A stretch of DNA of 64,000 nt from Mercurialis annua (GCF_937616625.2 NC_065572.1:35615653-35679652); one strand, 5' to 3'. Positions 36,788-49,954 are shown, numbered from the stretch's first letter. The notes: generated by a model from the letters alone, not told the origin. Program-made: numbers and translations.

Positions 36788-39700
36788 ACTTTAAAAACAT
36801 TGCAAAATAAATCCAAGTGTTTCACCTTTTTAACAATTTAAGCCAAATGTTTACAAACGTTACGAAACAAATCGGTTCACATTTTTAGCAATTAAAGCCA
36901 CGTTTACAAACATTATGATACAAATTCAAACGTTTCACCTTTTTAGCGATTTAAGCCAAACGTTTACAAACGTTATGAAACAAATCGAAATGTTTCACCT
37001 TTTTAGGGATTTAAGCCAAATATTTACAAACATTTCACTTTTTTTAGCAATTTAAGGCAAACGTTTACAAACGTTACGAAACAAATCCAAGTGGTTCACC
37101 TTTTTAGAAATTCAAGTCAAACGTTTACAAACATTACGAAACAAATCCAAAGGTTTCGCCTTTTTAACAATTTAAGCCAAACGTTTACAAACATTACGAA
37201 AGAAATCCAAATGTTTCACCTCTTTAGCAATATAAGCCAAACGTTACGAAGCAAATCCAAGCGTTTCACCTTTTTAGCAATTTAAGCCAAACGTTTACAA
37301 ACGTTACGAACCGAATCCAAGCGTTTCACCATTTTAGCGATTTAAGCCAAACGTTTACAAACGTTACGAAACGAATCCAAGCGTTTCACCTTTTTAGCGA
37401 TTTAAGCCAAACGTTTACAAACGTTACAAAACAAATCCAAACATTTCACCTTTTTAGCTATTTAAACCAAACATTTATAAACTTTACAAAACAAATCCAA
37501 ATGTTGAAGATTTTTAGCGATTTAAACCAAATGTTTACAAACGTTACAAAACAAATCCAAAGGTTTTACCTCTTTAGCGATTTAAGTCAAACATTTACAA
37601 ACGTTACGAAACAAATCCAAACATTTCACCTATATAACGATTAAAGCCAAACGTTTACAAACGGTACAAAACAAATCCAAATGGTTCACCTTTTTAGCAA
37701 TTTAAGCCAAACGTTTACAAACGTTACGAAACAAAAGCAAGCGTTTCAATTTTTTAGCAATTTAAGCCAAACTTTACAAACGTTACGAAACAAATCCAAG
37801 TGTTTCCATCTTTTTAGCAATTCAAGCCAAGCGTTTAGAAGTGTTGCGATTTAGCGATTTAGGCTAAACGTTTACAAATGGGTACGAAACAAATTCAAAA
37901 GTTTCACCTTTTTAGCGATTAAGCCAAACGTTTATTAATGCTACGAAACAAATCCTAACGTTTCACCTTTTTAGCAATTTAAGCCAAACATTTACAAACG
38001 TTGCGAAACAAATCCAAACGTTTCACCTTTTTAGAAATTTATGCCAAACGTTTACAAACGTTACGTAATAAATCCAAACGTCTAAAACGTTACGAAACAA
38101 ATCGAAATGTTTCACATTTTTAGCGATTTAAGCCAAACGTTTACAAACATTACGTAAGAAAACCAAGCGTTTCACCTTTTTAGTAATTTAAGCCAAACGT
38201 TAACAAACGTTACGAAACAAATCCAAGCATTTCACCTTTTTAGAAATTTAAGCCAAACGTTTATAAACGTTACGAAACAAATCCAAGCGTTTCACCTTTT
38301 TTGCAATTTAAGCCAAACGTTTACAAACGTTACGAAAGAAATCCAAACGATTTATGCCAAACGTTTAAAAACGTTACGAAACAAACCAAACGTTTCACAT
38401 TTCTAGGAATTTAAGCCAAACGTTTATAAATGTTACAAAATTAATCCGAGATTTTCACCTTTTTAGCAATGTAAGCCAAATGTTTACAAACTTTACAAAG
38501 CAAATCCAAACATTTCATCTTTTTAGCGATTTAAGCCGAACGTTTACAAACGTTACGAAACAAAACCAAACGTTTCACCTTTTTAGCAATTTAAGCCGAA
38601 CGTTTACAAACATTACGAAACAAATCCTATATTTTCCCCTTTTTAGCCATTTAAGCCAAACGTTTAAAACGTTACGAAAGAAATCCAAACGTTTCACCTT
38701 TTTAGCTATTTATACCAAACGTTTACAAACGTTACGAAACAAATCCAAACGTTTCACCTTTTTAGAGATTGAAGCAAAATGTTTACAAATGTTACGCAAC
38801 AAATCCAAACGTTTCATATTTTTAGCAGTTTAAGCCAAACGTTTACAAACATTACCAAACAAAAAACCAAGCGTTTCACCTTTTTAGAAATTTAAGCCAA
38901 ACGTTTACAAACGATACGAAACAAATCCAAGCGTTTCACCTTTTTAGAAATTTAAGCCAAACGTTTACAAGCGATACGAAACAAATCCAAGCGTTTCACC
39001 TTTTTAGCAAGCTAAGCCAAACGTTTACAAACGTTACGAAAAAAATCCAAGTGTTTCACCTTTTTAGCAATTTAAGCTAAACGTTTAGAAACGTTACGAA
39101 ACAAATCCAAACATTTCACCTTTTTAGCAATTTAAGCCAAACGTTTATAAACAGTACGAAACAAATCCAAATGTTCCACCTTTTTAGCGATTTAAGCCAA
39201 ACGTTTACAAACGTTGCGAAACAAATCCAAGTGTTTCACCTTTTTAGAAATATTAACCAAACATTTACAAACTTACGAAACAAATCCTAACGTTTCACTG
39301 TTTTAGCGATTTAAGTCAAACGTTTACAAACAGTACGAAACAAATCCAAATGTTTCCCCATTTTAGCGATTTAAGCCAAACGTTTAAAACGTTACGAAAC
39401 AAATCCAAATGTTTCACCTTTTTAGCGAGATAAGCCAAACGTTTACTAACGTTACGAAATAAATATAAATGTTACACCTTTTTAGTGATATAAGCCAAAC
39501 GTTTACAAACGTTACGAAACAAATCCAAACGTTTTCCCATTTTAGCGATTTAAGAAAAAACATTTTCAAACGTTACAAAACAAATCCAAGCGTTTCACCT
39601 TTTTAGCGATTTAAGCCAAACTTTTACAAACAAAACGAAACAAAACCAAACGTTTAAAACGCTACGAAACAAATCCAAACGTTTTACCTTTTTAACAATT

Positions 39701-42603
39701 TAAGCCAAACGTTTACAAACGTTACAAAACTAAACCAAACGTTTAAAACGTTACAAAACAAATCCAAACGTTTCACATTTTTAGCGATTTAAGCTAAATA
39801 TTTACAAACATTACGAAACAAAACCAATCGCTTACAAGCATTACGAAACAAATCCAAATGTTTCACCTTTTTAGCAATTTAAGTCAAACATTTACAAACG
39901 TTACAGAACAAATCCACACATTTCTCCTTTTAAGCGATTTAAGACGAACGTTTCCAAACGTTACGAAACAAATCCAAATGTTTCCCCATTTTAGCGATTT
40001 AAGCCAAACGTTTAAAACGTTACGAAACAAATCCAAATGTTTCACCTTTTTAGCGGTTTAAGCCAAACGTTTAGAAACGTTACGAAACAAATCCAAACGT
40101 TTCACCTTCTTAGCGATTGAAACTAAACGTTTACAAATGTTACGAAAAAAATCCAAACGTTTCCCCTTTTTAGGGATTTAAGGCAAAGGTTTAAAAACTT
40201 TACGAAAAAAACCAAACGTTTCACCTTTTTTGTGATTTCAGCCAAACGTTTTCAACTGTTACGGAACAAATCCAAACGTTTCACCTTTTTAGCGATTTAA
40301 GCGTAACGTTTACAAACGTTAAGAAACAAATCCAAACGTTTCGCCTTTTTAGCAATTTAAGCCAAACGTTTACAAATGTTACAAAACAAATCCAAGCGTT
40401 TTACCTTTTTAGCGATTTAAGCCAAACGTTTACAAACGTTACGAAACAAATCCAAACGTTTCACCTTTTTAGCGATTTAAGCCAAACGTTTACAAATATT
40501 TCAAAACAAATCCAAACTTCTCACCTTCTTAGCAATTTAAGCCAAACGTTTACAAACGTTACGAAACAAATCCAAATGTTTCACCTTTTTAGCAATTTAA
40601 GCCAAACGTTTAAAAACGGTTACGAAACAAATCCAAGTGTTTCGCCTTTTACCAATTTAAGCCAAACGTTTACAAACGTTACGAAACAAATCCAAACGTT
40701 TCACCTTTTTAGCAATTTAAGCCGAACGTTTACAAACGTTATGAAACAAAACAAAACGTTTCACCTTATTAGCAATTTAAACCAATCGTTTACAAACATT
40801 ACGAAACAATTCCAAACGTTTCACATTTTTAGCAATTTAAGCCAAACGTTTAAAAACATTACGAAACAAAAACCAAGCGTTTCACCTTTTTAGCAATATT
40901 AGCCAAACGTTTACAAACGTAACGAAACAAATCCAAGCGTTTCACCTTTTTAGCAATTTAAGTCAAACGTTTACAAACGTTACGAAACAAATCCAAGCTC
41001 TTCACCTTTTTATCAATTTAAGCCAAAAGTTTACAAAAGTTACGAAACAAATCCAAGCGTTTTACGTTTTTAGCAATTTAAGCCAAACGTTTACAATCGT
41101 TACGAAATAAATCCAAACATTTCACCTCTTTAGCGATTTAAGCCAACCGTTTACAAACGGTACAAAACAAATCCAAACGTTTAACCTTTTAAGCGATTTA
41201 AGCGAAACGTTTACAAACGGTACGAAACAAATCCAAACGTTTAACGTTTACAAATGTTACGAAACAAATCAAAACGTTTCACATTTGTTGCAAATTAAGC
41301 CAAACGTTTATGAACGTTACGAAACTAATCCAAGCGTTTCCCATTTTTAGCAATTTAAGCCAACGTTTATAAAACGTTACAAAAAAATCCAAATGTTTCG
41401 CCTTTTTAGCGATTTAAGCCAAACGTTTACAAAGGTTAAGAAACAAATCTAAATGTTTCAACTTTTTAGCAATTTAAGCCAAACATTTACAAACGTTATG
41501 AAACAAATCCAAGCGTTTCAACTTTTTAGCAATTTAAGCCAAACGTTTACAAACGTTACGAAACAAATCCAAGCGTTTTACCTTTTTAGCAATTTAAGCC
41601 AAGCTTTTACAAACGTTACGAAACAAATCCAAAATTTTCACCTTTTTAGCGATTTAAGCCGAACGTTTACAAACGTTACGAAATAAAACCAAACGTTTCA
41701 CCTTTTTAGCAATTTTAGCCGAACGTTTACAAACGTTACGAAATAAATTCAAACGTTTCCCCATTTTAGTGATTTAAGCCAAATGTTTAAAATTTTACGA
41801 AACAAATCTAAACGTTTCCCCATTTTAGCGATATAAGCTTAACGTTTACAAATGTTACGCAATAAATCTAAAAATTTCACCTTTTTAGCGATTTAAGCCA
41901 AACCTTTACAAACGTTACGAAACAAATCAAAATTTTTTACGAAACAAATCCAAACGTTTGACATTTTTAGCAATTTAAGCCAAACGTTTACAAACATTTC
42001 GAAACAAAACCAAGCGTTTCACCTTTTTAGCAATTTAAGCCAAACATTTACAAACGTAACGAAAGAAATCCAAGTGATTCACCTTTTTAGCAATTTAAGC
42101 CAACCGTTTACAAACATTAGGAAACAAATCCAAGCGTTCCACCTTTCTAGCAATTAAAGCCAAACGTTTACAATTGTTACGAAACAAATCCAATTCTTTC
42201 ACCTTCTAAGCAATTGAAGCCAAACGTTTACAAACGATACGACACAAATCCAAACGTTTCACCTTTTTAGAAAATTAAGCCCAACGTTTACAAACGTTAC
42301 GAAACAAAACCAAACGTTTCAAACATTACGAAACAAATCCAAAAGTTTCGCATTTTTAGCGACTTAAGCCAAAAGTTTACAAACATTACGAAACAAAACC
42401 AAGCGTTTCACCTTTTTAGCAATTTAAGCCAAACGTTTACGAACGTAAGGAAACAAATCCAATCGTTTCCCCTTTTAGCAATTTAAGCCAAACGTTTACG
42501 AACGTTAGGAAACAAATCCAATCGTTTCCCCTTTTAGCAATTTATGCCAAACGTTTACGAACGTTAGGAAACAAATCCAATCGTTTCCCCTTTTAGCAAT
42601 TTA
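36788..42603 (+). repeat. Diverged 60-bp satellite array
   Basis: The first 1.6 kb (36788 to about 38390) is colinear with the higher-order unit from phase 4994 onward. The landmarks are AAAAACATTGCAAAATAAATCC, ACGATTAAAGCC at 37636 and TTATTAATGCTACG at 37931. After that the order of variants differs and resembles the array beyond 56561 instead. For example, the run at 40730-40890 (AAAACGTTTCACCTTATTAGC) and that at 41453-41700 reappear at 57170-57310 and 57888-58130. The open frame at 38480-38833 is only the 20-residue translation of the monomer repeated six times. Confidence 0.9.
42421..42603 (+). repeat. Three nearly identical 59-bp monomers at the array edge
   Basis: Three consecutive monomers of 59 bp share the rare variants GTTTACGAACGT, AGGAAACAAATCC and CAATCGTTTCCCCTTTTAGC and differ at only a few positions. 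Neighbouring monomers elsewhere in this array differ far more. A single copy of this variant occurs at 58801-58857. This is a local, young amplification directly next to the LTR fragment. Confidence 0.88.
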
Positions 42604-42788
42604 GTCCATAATTGGCTAAAGTACAGTTTAGTCCCTAAACTTTTATAAACTTAAAATGGTTAAGTTTTAGTTGTAACTTTGGTTACTTGGAATTGAAGTT
42701 ATTGAGTTCCGCTTATAAAAGGGATTATTATTTTATCGAATTATTTTATAGTTGATAAACGTTTTAAGTAGGGTTCGACTTGGGTCAT
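42604..42788 (+). mobile_element. Family A LTR fragment (left flank of the nest)
   Basis: From about 42611 the sequence (ATTGGCTAAAGTACAGTTTA, then TAAAATGGTTAAG, then TTGAAGTTATTGAGTTCCGC) matches the minus strand of the family A LTR around 32480-32740. The LTR start is missing: satellite joins the middle of the LTR. The fragment ends at 42788, where a family B LTR begins with TGTAAT. Confidence 0.85.
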
Positions 42789-42794
42789 TGTAAT

Positions 42795-45158
42795 TGTCAC
42801 GACCCAAATTATTGAGCCGCAACCGGCGCTAGGGAACGGGAGTGGAAGCTCCGGAACCCGTAGCAAGCCTAAAACCACAATTACATTTTTTCGCAAATAT
42901 AATGTAAACAAACAATATCAAACAACGGAAGCAAATACTCATATATAACATATAACCAAATATATACACTAACTGTTTAAAACCTCGCGGGCTCTAGTTA
43001 CCGTACCCTGTACGAACTGGCCTCGCGGTACTACATATATCAGTTAGTGTCTCAAGCTTATCACCGGCATCCGGTGCCGTGAACAATCATATTATACGTA
43101 GCCTATCAAAACATATAAACAAGACAGCAAGTGAAATGCACAATCAAAAATATACTGCTGTCTAGGCTACGACTCTGTCAACACGGGACCACTACTGCAG
43201 CATTCACAGAAGTCAGAAACTATACATATACAGCTGACTTCTGGACTTCAAAATTGGCCTCTAGTTAAGTCCACACACTAAGCACCTGGAAACATCAAAG
43301 GTGAGGGGTCAGTATTTGGGAAAATACTGAGTGAGTTCGCAGTTTACTAACGGTATTATTATAAAAACATAGCATCGCATCACAATAAAACAATAATATA
43401 AAACATATAAACATGTATTTGATCCGTACGAAACTAATATCCTAGCATGCGACACATCTTTCGAATAATCATATATCATTCAACCCAATCGTAAATATCA
43501 ATTGCGAGTCCAACTCGCTGGTGGCCCAGCCACTAGATACGGGGACTTCCAGGCTACACCGTAGCCGAGTTCACTCTGCGTATCGAATTCATAACCCAAT
43601 CGTAAATATCATATTCATCAACAGCTCCCAGCTGTGTCAAGTCATTTCTCAATGCAAACATACTAGACTGACTCGATACTGGTGATCACACAGCCTATTG
43701 ACACCCAATAGGTAGCTAGTTTCTTCGGATCGCATACTAGTTCTCGTATATACATTTGATAGAAACATATAATATTTAATCAAATCATCTAACATGCGAT
43801 GCGTAAAAACAGTATACATATCAATATAAAATGACTTTATATGTATAATACACGAAAGTAAAGTGCAACTCACAGTGACCGCAATCCAATCACAAATATG
43901 GTCGATGAAATGATATGCCCTTGCTATCCCACGTCTACTGACCTCTCTGCTCGCTGGCACGTCTGATAAATAGTTAACGTTTAATGATTAGACGTTAATC
44001 TCGTATTCCTATACGTATAATACTTTTAAGTTTTAGGGTTTAGTTTCATTTCGATGAAGTTTTAAGGAGTTTTTAAGGCAATGTGCAGGTGCTGCCTGCA
44101 CACTGACACTGTTTAGTAAAACGACGATCTCTCCCAATTGAACCGTTGGATCGAGCTGAAATTTGACAGACGCGTTCCTAAGAGGCCAATCTATAAACTG
44201 ACCGTTGGGATTTTGAATCTGCCAAGTTTAGGGTAGTGTGCGAACGCACACAGTGAGTGTGCGAACGCACACCCTCAAACTCAGGGAGTGTGCGAACGCA
44301 CACTCAATGTGTGCGAACGCACACTCATGACAGCCCCCCGGAAAGTCGTTTTCCGGGGTTTTTCAACCATCCCGACGTGCTATACATTCAACTAAACAAA
44401 ACCCGCATCTCGGTTTTCATTAAAACGCTATAATAACTTCAAAAACGTCGAATTCAAACCAATACTCAATCCTAATACAAAACAGCCCTTTAATATCACT
44501 TTTCAACAAAATTTCTTGAAATTTACCTTGAAACGAGGCTTAGGATCGATAGAGAATTCGATTCTGAAGAAATCGCCGCAAAAATCACTTGAATCGGACG
44601 TCGAACGGCGAAACGGCGGCGAAACGACGGTATCGTCGAAAGTTTCTCAATTTCTCTCGAAGTCTCTCAGCTCTCTGATTCAATTTCTTTCTTTCTTATA
44701 TCATTTGGTTAAAGGGCCATTTTAGTCCTTGTCCTTTTTGTTTCTTACCATTTATCGTTTAAACTTTTCAATCGTACGATTTAGTCCATAACTAAATCGA
44801 TAAACTCTTAAATTATTATTGTTACGTATTATTTATGTCCGATAAATAATACGAAGCTCGATATTAACACTTTCCCGTCAAAATTCAATATTTCTATTTC
44901 CGACACAACGTGGCTAAATTATCACTTTGGTCCCTGTACTCTATTTTGGGCTTTTCTTGCCATTTTTCCTTTTAATTCCAATTCTAACTTTAGAATTGAA
45001 ATATGAAATTAATTTCTTCGTAATAATCTTTTCTAAAACCGACCTACTTGAAACTTATTTACTTTATCTTTTCAGAAATTCTTCTGATATCACCACTCCG
45101 GCGAATCAAAACTGGACACGTGGTCCAATTAGCTAATTAAATATTTTGGGGTATTACA
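42795..45158 (-). mobile_element. 3' LTR of family B element
   Basis: Minus-strand ends are TGTAATACCCC and GGGTCGTGACA, length 2,364 bp. A TATA-like TGATATAAG lies at 44696-44703. Downstream of it, on the minus strand, is a possible splice donor AAGGTAAAT near 44525, then a CCCCGGAAA/TTTTCCGGGG hairpin near 44337, then four dyads (44236-44324). The open frames at 43649-43960, 44516-44725 and 44927-45136 recur identically in the other LTR and are not credible genes. Confidence 0.92.
44236..44324. promoter_or_regulatory. Four identical dyads GTGTGCGAACGCACAC in family B LTR
   Basis: Identical 16-base dyads with 7-bp arms and an AA centre start at 44236, 44257, 44288 and 44309. The same four are at 53746-53834 in the 5' LTR. 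They lie downstream of the TATA-like box, so if that box is used they would be transcribed and could fold as a row of hairpins. Function is inference. Confidence 0.85.
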
Positions 45159-45171
45159 TTCTTCCCCCCTT
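45159..45171 (-). other. Polypurine tract of family B element
   Basis: The minus-strand sequence AAGGGGGGAAGAA ends directly against the LTR start TGTAATACCCC. This is the priming site for plus-strand DNA synthesis. Just upstream is AAATTCGAGGACGAATTTT, which resembles the end of plant Ty3/gypsy pol (reading KFEDEF) and is the only trace of pol that I recognise. Confidence 0.9.
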
Positions 45172-48100
45172 ATAAAAATTCGTCCTCGAATTTTCATAAA
45201 TCTTGTTGGGATCTTAACTTATCCTTACAGTTTTCTTGACGTCCATTAATACGTTTTGATCACCGCTTTTCCTTTTACTTAACTCTTAGTTTTCCATGCA
45301 CAGCTATAACTTTATACTTGTTGCTAATCAATTATCTATTCAACTCTTAATAGTTGCTTGCTGTTACGTCGTTGAGAATTCTCTTACTGGTACCTTCGTC
45401 TCATCTGTTATCTTTTCCGAGATAGAATGGTCCTTGGACGTATTCTTGATGTCATAGTCCTTACATCATTGCCACCTAGTTGTCACTAATCATAATCTAA
45501 TGTTTTCTCGTTTCATCATTTCATTCTTAGTAGCCATAGGGTTGCTACTCGTCTCCTTTATACGTGAATGGTCACGACGTGCCAATTTCATCTTAATGAC
45601 GTACTTACTTTATGCGTATTCCTATGAATATTTTCTCTCGTAATCATAACCTGCAGTTATGATCTTTACTATCGTCTGTAATTTTCACTTTCCTTTCTTA
45701 ACTGGTTCTTGTCACTTCTCACTCCTTTCTATCATTGTCTGACACTTCATTCCTCATTGACCAATCTTTCTCAACTTGCACTATGTTAAATACTTTCCCT
45801 TTCTCTTAACATAGCTAAACTTGATACATTTTTCACTATCTTCCATTTCTCTTTCCTTTGCTCCTTTAATCTATCATGAACTTCACGTCGTTCTGTCGGT
45901 CGTGATCCTTTGTCCTTTACTATTGTCTTAAACGTTTCCTTTCACGTTACTTTCGGTTATATAGCTTGTACAGTTGCCCTTATTCACTAGTATTACTCGT
46001 ATTCTTATCCTCTTTACTTCCCTCTAGTTGCTCCTTTGAGATTCATCTCGAATATCTTATTGGCTTTTCAGTTAAAATTATCTTTCCTTTACGTCACAAT
46101 TTCCTATTCATGTTGACCTCATAAGAATCTTATATGCCTCTTTAATACTTAACTGTCTCAAGAATGTTTCTCAACATTTAAATTTCTTAAGAATTCATCT
46201 TAGTGACCAATTTTCACTTATTCATCCTTACCTTTAATTCTTAACGGATTCAGTAGATCCTTAATAATTTATTTACTTCCTTTATCGTCATTCCTTCTTA
46301 CTGTATAAACAACTTTCTCTTTCGTCTACAATTATGTTTCTTACTTTCAAGTAAGTTTACGACTTGATTCTCACTTTTCAAGGTGTTGTCTTAGTACTAG
46401 TCATGATCATTTCTTAGCTTGTCCTTATTTTGTCTTTTATCTTCTTCTTGAAGTGTTCTCGATCACTCTTAGCATTTAGATCATACTTGACTTTGCAACT
46501 TCCAAAATTAGGGAATAGTTTCGATTTTTGTTGTCTTACACTCCTTATGCTTCTTTAGAACTTATAACATGGTTCTAACTGTCTTTAAATACCTTGATCT
46601 CTTTATACTAATACCACCTCTCGTTCTTATGACATTGTGGCTTCTTAGATACAGTTCACTCCTATCTGTCCAATAGCAATGAAGTATCATCTTATCCTTT
46701 ACTTACTGTATCCGCTACGTCTTTCCTTCGTTTATAATAGCTCCATTATTGTTGTTCTATTCTGATAATCCTTCTGACGTATCTCTAAAACTTTCCACTT
46801 CTCTATTCATCTTACTAAATCTTAAGGGTATATGAGTTTCCTCATTATACTTTCTTTCATATTATCCACAATTCTTACATTTACTGACATGTATGCCTAT
46901 ACGTGTGCCTTTCTCCTTATACTAGAATTTTACAACTTAAATTTTCTCCTTTCAGTTAACGCAATCTATAGCTCTTAATGTTGATATTAGTGACTTCACT
47001 TAATATCAGTCATATAGCATCATTATCTCTCTTGATCTATCAAATTTCTAACTTTCATATCTTGCAAAATCACCTTCACATTTTGCAAAATCGTCTACTT
47101 CATCATTTCGTATCCTTTCTCTTTCTACTTCTATATCTTCGAACACTGATATTGATAAAGTTACATCCTTTAAATATCACTTCATGTTCATCACTCATAT
47201 TATCGTCTTCTCGTCCCTTATACTTTCAATTTTCTTTCTCTAGTATATTTCTCGTTCGCTACGTTACTTATTTCACCATATGAATAATCCTTATACTCTT
47301 CATCCTTGCGTATTTGTTACGTTTCTTTCGTCTAACATGACTCTCCATCATTTCATCCTTTATTTTATCATAAGGATATTTACTATATCCTTAAATATTG
47401 CCAACGCATTGCATCTTGACTGCGTTCGCTCTCCGGCAATAACTCCTCGTTCACATTTCACTGTAGCTCCCTTAACATTATTGCAATTATCATTAACAGG
47501 GCTTTATTCTGTTATTGGGATTTGCTTTTAAATTTTATTCTTATTTACTAAGAACATTTTATTATCCGTCGCAGAGTTTCACATCTGAGTTCACTTACTA
47601 ACAAAAGATTTCAAAACATTCTTTGGCTGGCCAGCTCTTTTAAACCACTTTTCATAAATCGTTTGAAATCATTAGTACAATTTTAGCTCAGAGTGATGAC
47701 ACCTCTCATCACCAAAGAGTTGCTAAAAATCGCATTTTTTCTTCATCATTATAAAGATATGATGCATGATCTAAAATTTTAAAAATCATTCTTTTATGCA
47801 TTCCTATAATGATTATGCAATGTCATATGCGATGTCTGAGCACAATCGTACTTTGAAAAATCTTAAAAATTCTTCATACTTTTCATAAAACATAAGTTTA
47901 CTCCAGATTGTACACTCTGCGACTATTAACGGCTTTCTCTATTATTATTGGGTACATTTTAAATTTTTTTATTGCTGTCAATTTTTTTTTTTTTTTTTGT
48001 ATTGCTGTCATTTTCTGTCATTTACAGACTGTTCTTCTGTTACATCCCTTCTCTCTCCATATCTCCGACAACTCAATTAAATTCAACATTTTCTATTGTT

Positions 48101-48457
48101 GTAATCACCACAACCACTTCCTTAACACTCTGTACCAAGTCCTATACAAACGCAGGTACCGATGTTTCACATCGATTCCCTGTTGGTAATCCATCTCTTT
48201 CTTCACAACTTCTAGAACGTAATACAGGAATTACGTTCGCGATAATGTATTATGTATTGTTTATTATATGATTGCTGTTGCAAATTATGTTTATATATTC
48301 TTTTTTTTTAAGCACGTGTTTGTCAATATCGCTTCCTATAGGCCCTACCTATCTGAGGTATTATCCTATAGATACATTCTACTCGTTATGCTCTATCATG
48401 CATGCAGTAAACATATACACAACAATGCAACATACAAACACAAATACTCAAAGCATA
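45172..48457 (-). other. Non-coding internal region of family B element
   Basis: About 3.3 kb, purine-rich on the element's sense strand. I find no sense-strand open frame of useful length and no pol motif apart from the KFEDEF-like end next to the polypurine tract. The plus-strand open frames (46978-47283, 47280-47531, 47908-48189, 48268-48498) are antisense, very rich in Leu, Ile, Phe and Ser from the pyrimidine bias, and look accidental. A run of 17 or so T residues lies at about 47982-47998. The origin of this filler is unknown; decayed pol is possible. Confidence 0.7.
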
Positions 48458-49282
48458 TTAGTCATTTGATATCGGGGTTGCCTGATGTGGAACGCTAGGT
48501 TTCCTAATAACTATTCCAGTGTGTCGACCCTTAACTCTTCTACTGGAGTTGCCTCCACCTCTATGCACGGAGTGGGGGTTAGTCCTAATACCAGAGGATC
48601 AACTAGTATAGTCTGGATAGAACGCACGTCTGAAAAAGTAGGGTCGAACAGGATTGCCATCCCACTCGTGGTCAGCCTCGATCTTACGGGCCATCATAAT
48701 GAGCGTCCCAAAGTGCTTGTGAACATACTCATATAGCTCATCAAATTCAAGTCCCAAACCCCTAATTTATCTACAGTTAATCGTCCTATTATCTTCATTA
48801 AGGTCTGGAACTCTTTCGTCCATGCGAAGAAAGTCAGAGGAATATAGTTCCACTGGTAGTATTCCTCTAGAAAAGAAGCGCATTTGCCTCCTAACTTGAT
48901 TCAGAATCACATGCCCCTGACCTTTAGCTATCTCTGTATCCTCTCTCAAATTGCGGTATCTCTGCACCTTGGACTAGAAATATTCACTCTGATACTCCTC
49001 GCTGTCTGACTCATCTGATAACTCTTCTTCTTCAAAGTTCTCCTCTTGAGGAACTTCTTCTGATTCTTCCTCTAGATCCTCCTCTGGATCTTCCTCGGGA
49101 TCTTCCTCACTTTCCTCACTGTTCTCCATTTCAAGCGAGTGAGTTCTACCTCTAACCCTAGAAGAGCTATCAATTTCTGATACTGACATGAAACCATTAT
49201 GATATATAGGAGGTGCTTCCTCCTGTTCCTCTGCAGCATGTAGTTGAGCTCCATTTTGGCCAGACATGCTGAAAAGAAACAA
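48458..49282 (-). pseudogene. gag remnant of family B element with three in-frame stops
   Basis: One minus-strand frame runs from about 49282 (first likely start MSGQNGAQ at 49267) to TAA at 48458, about 270 codons. It is interrupted only by TAG near 48974, TAA near 48767 and TGA in the following segment. The first third is very acidic (repeated EDPEEDPEED). Later, IRGLGLEFDELYEYV and TLIMMARKIEADHEWDGNP match the pattern of the gag core seen in the family A element (YVRGLGSEF and SARRMENS). No zinc knuckle is left. There are no frameshifts, and all three stops could come from CAG, CAA and CGA by C-to-T change. The gag identity is moderately sure. Confidence 0.7.
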
Positions 49283-49698
49283 TTCCTAAACCATCTGAGC
49301 CCCTTTTTCCTTGCTTAACTTTATTATCATTTCATAAGGCATCACAAACATTAAACATTCAATCAATTTGTATGTAATTCGCAAATACGTAATCACTGAA
49401 TACCCCTTGTACAAGTAATAAACACTTAGTTGCCTTATCCGCTCATATACACAGATATTCATCACTTCTTCATTTAACCATCTCAGTTTGCGCGCTTTAT
49501 GGAACTTACTAATAATGCACATATCAATCAAATGCAAACAACTAAGGTTTGACTCTCTTGCTGCAGTAGTTCCTAGGTTTACTTCCTGACAGAGTTTCAC
49601 AATTCAAACAGACATCCAAAACAAACTAGCAGTGGTAACTAGACCAACTGCTCTCAAACAATCATCAAAACAAACTTGCAGTGGTAACTGGACCAACT
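49283..49698 (-). other. Leader of family B element
   Basis: This lies between primer binding site and gag. A segment of about 28 bases with GCAGTGGTAACT and GACCAACTGCTCT occurs twice, at about 49628-49655 and 49678-49705, the second overlapping the primer binding site. This is a 50-bp tandem duplication that copies part of the primer region. A 104-codon open frame (49286-49600) has no recognisable domain and is probably chance. Confidence 0.6.
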
Positions 49699-49710
49699 GC
49701 TCTGATACCA
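49699..49710 (-). other. Primer binding site (initiator tRNA-Met type), family B
   Basis: Minus-strand TGGTATCAGAGC follows the LTR end TGACA with the 4-base spacer ATGT. It matches the complement of the plant initiator tRNA-Met 3' end and has the same spacer length as the family A element. Confidence 0.94.
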
Positions 49711-49954
49711 ACATTGTCACGACCCAAATTATTGAGCCGCAACCGGCGCTAGGGAACGGGAGTGGAAGCTCCGGAACCCGTAGCAAGCCTAAAACCACAA
49801 TTACATTTTTTCGCAAATATAATGTAAACAAACAATATCAAACAACGGAAGCAAATACTCATATATAACATATAACCAAATATATACACTAACTGTTTAA
49901 AACCTCGCGGGCTCTAGTTACCGTACCCTGTACGAACTGGCCTCGCGGTACTAC

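Noticed and set aside
43649..43960. 103-codon frame repeated at 53159-53470
   Set aside because: It recurs only because both are LTRs of the same element; there is no domain and the solo LTR variant does not keep it.
46978..48498. Plus-strand Leu/Phe/Ser-rich frames suggestive of membrane proteins
   Set aside because: Pyrimidine-rich antisense strand of an element interior; composition alone explains the apparent hydrophobicity.
49286..49600. 104-codon frame in the family B leader
   Set aside because: No recognised domain, it lies between primer site and gag, and it overlaps the leader duplication region closely; probably chance.
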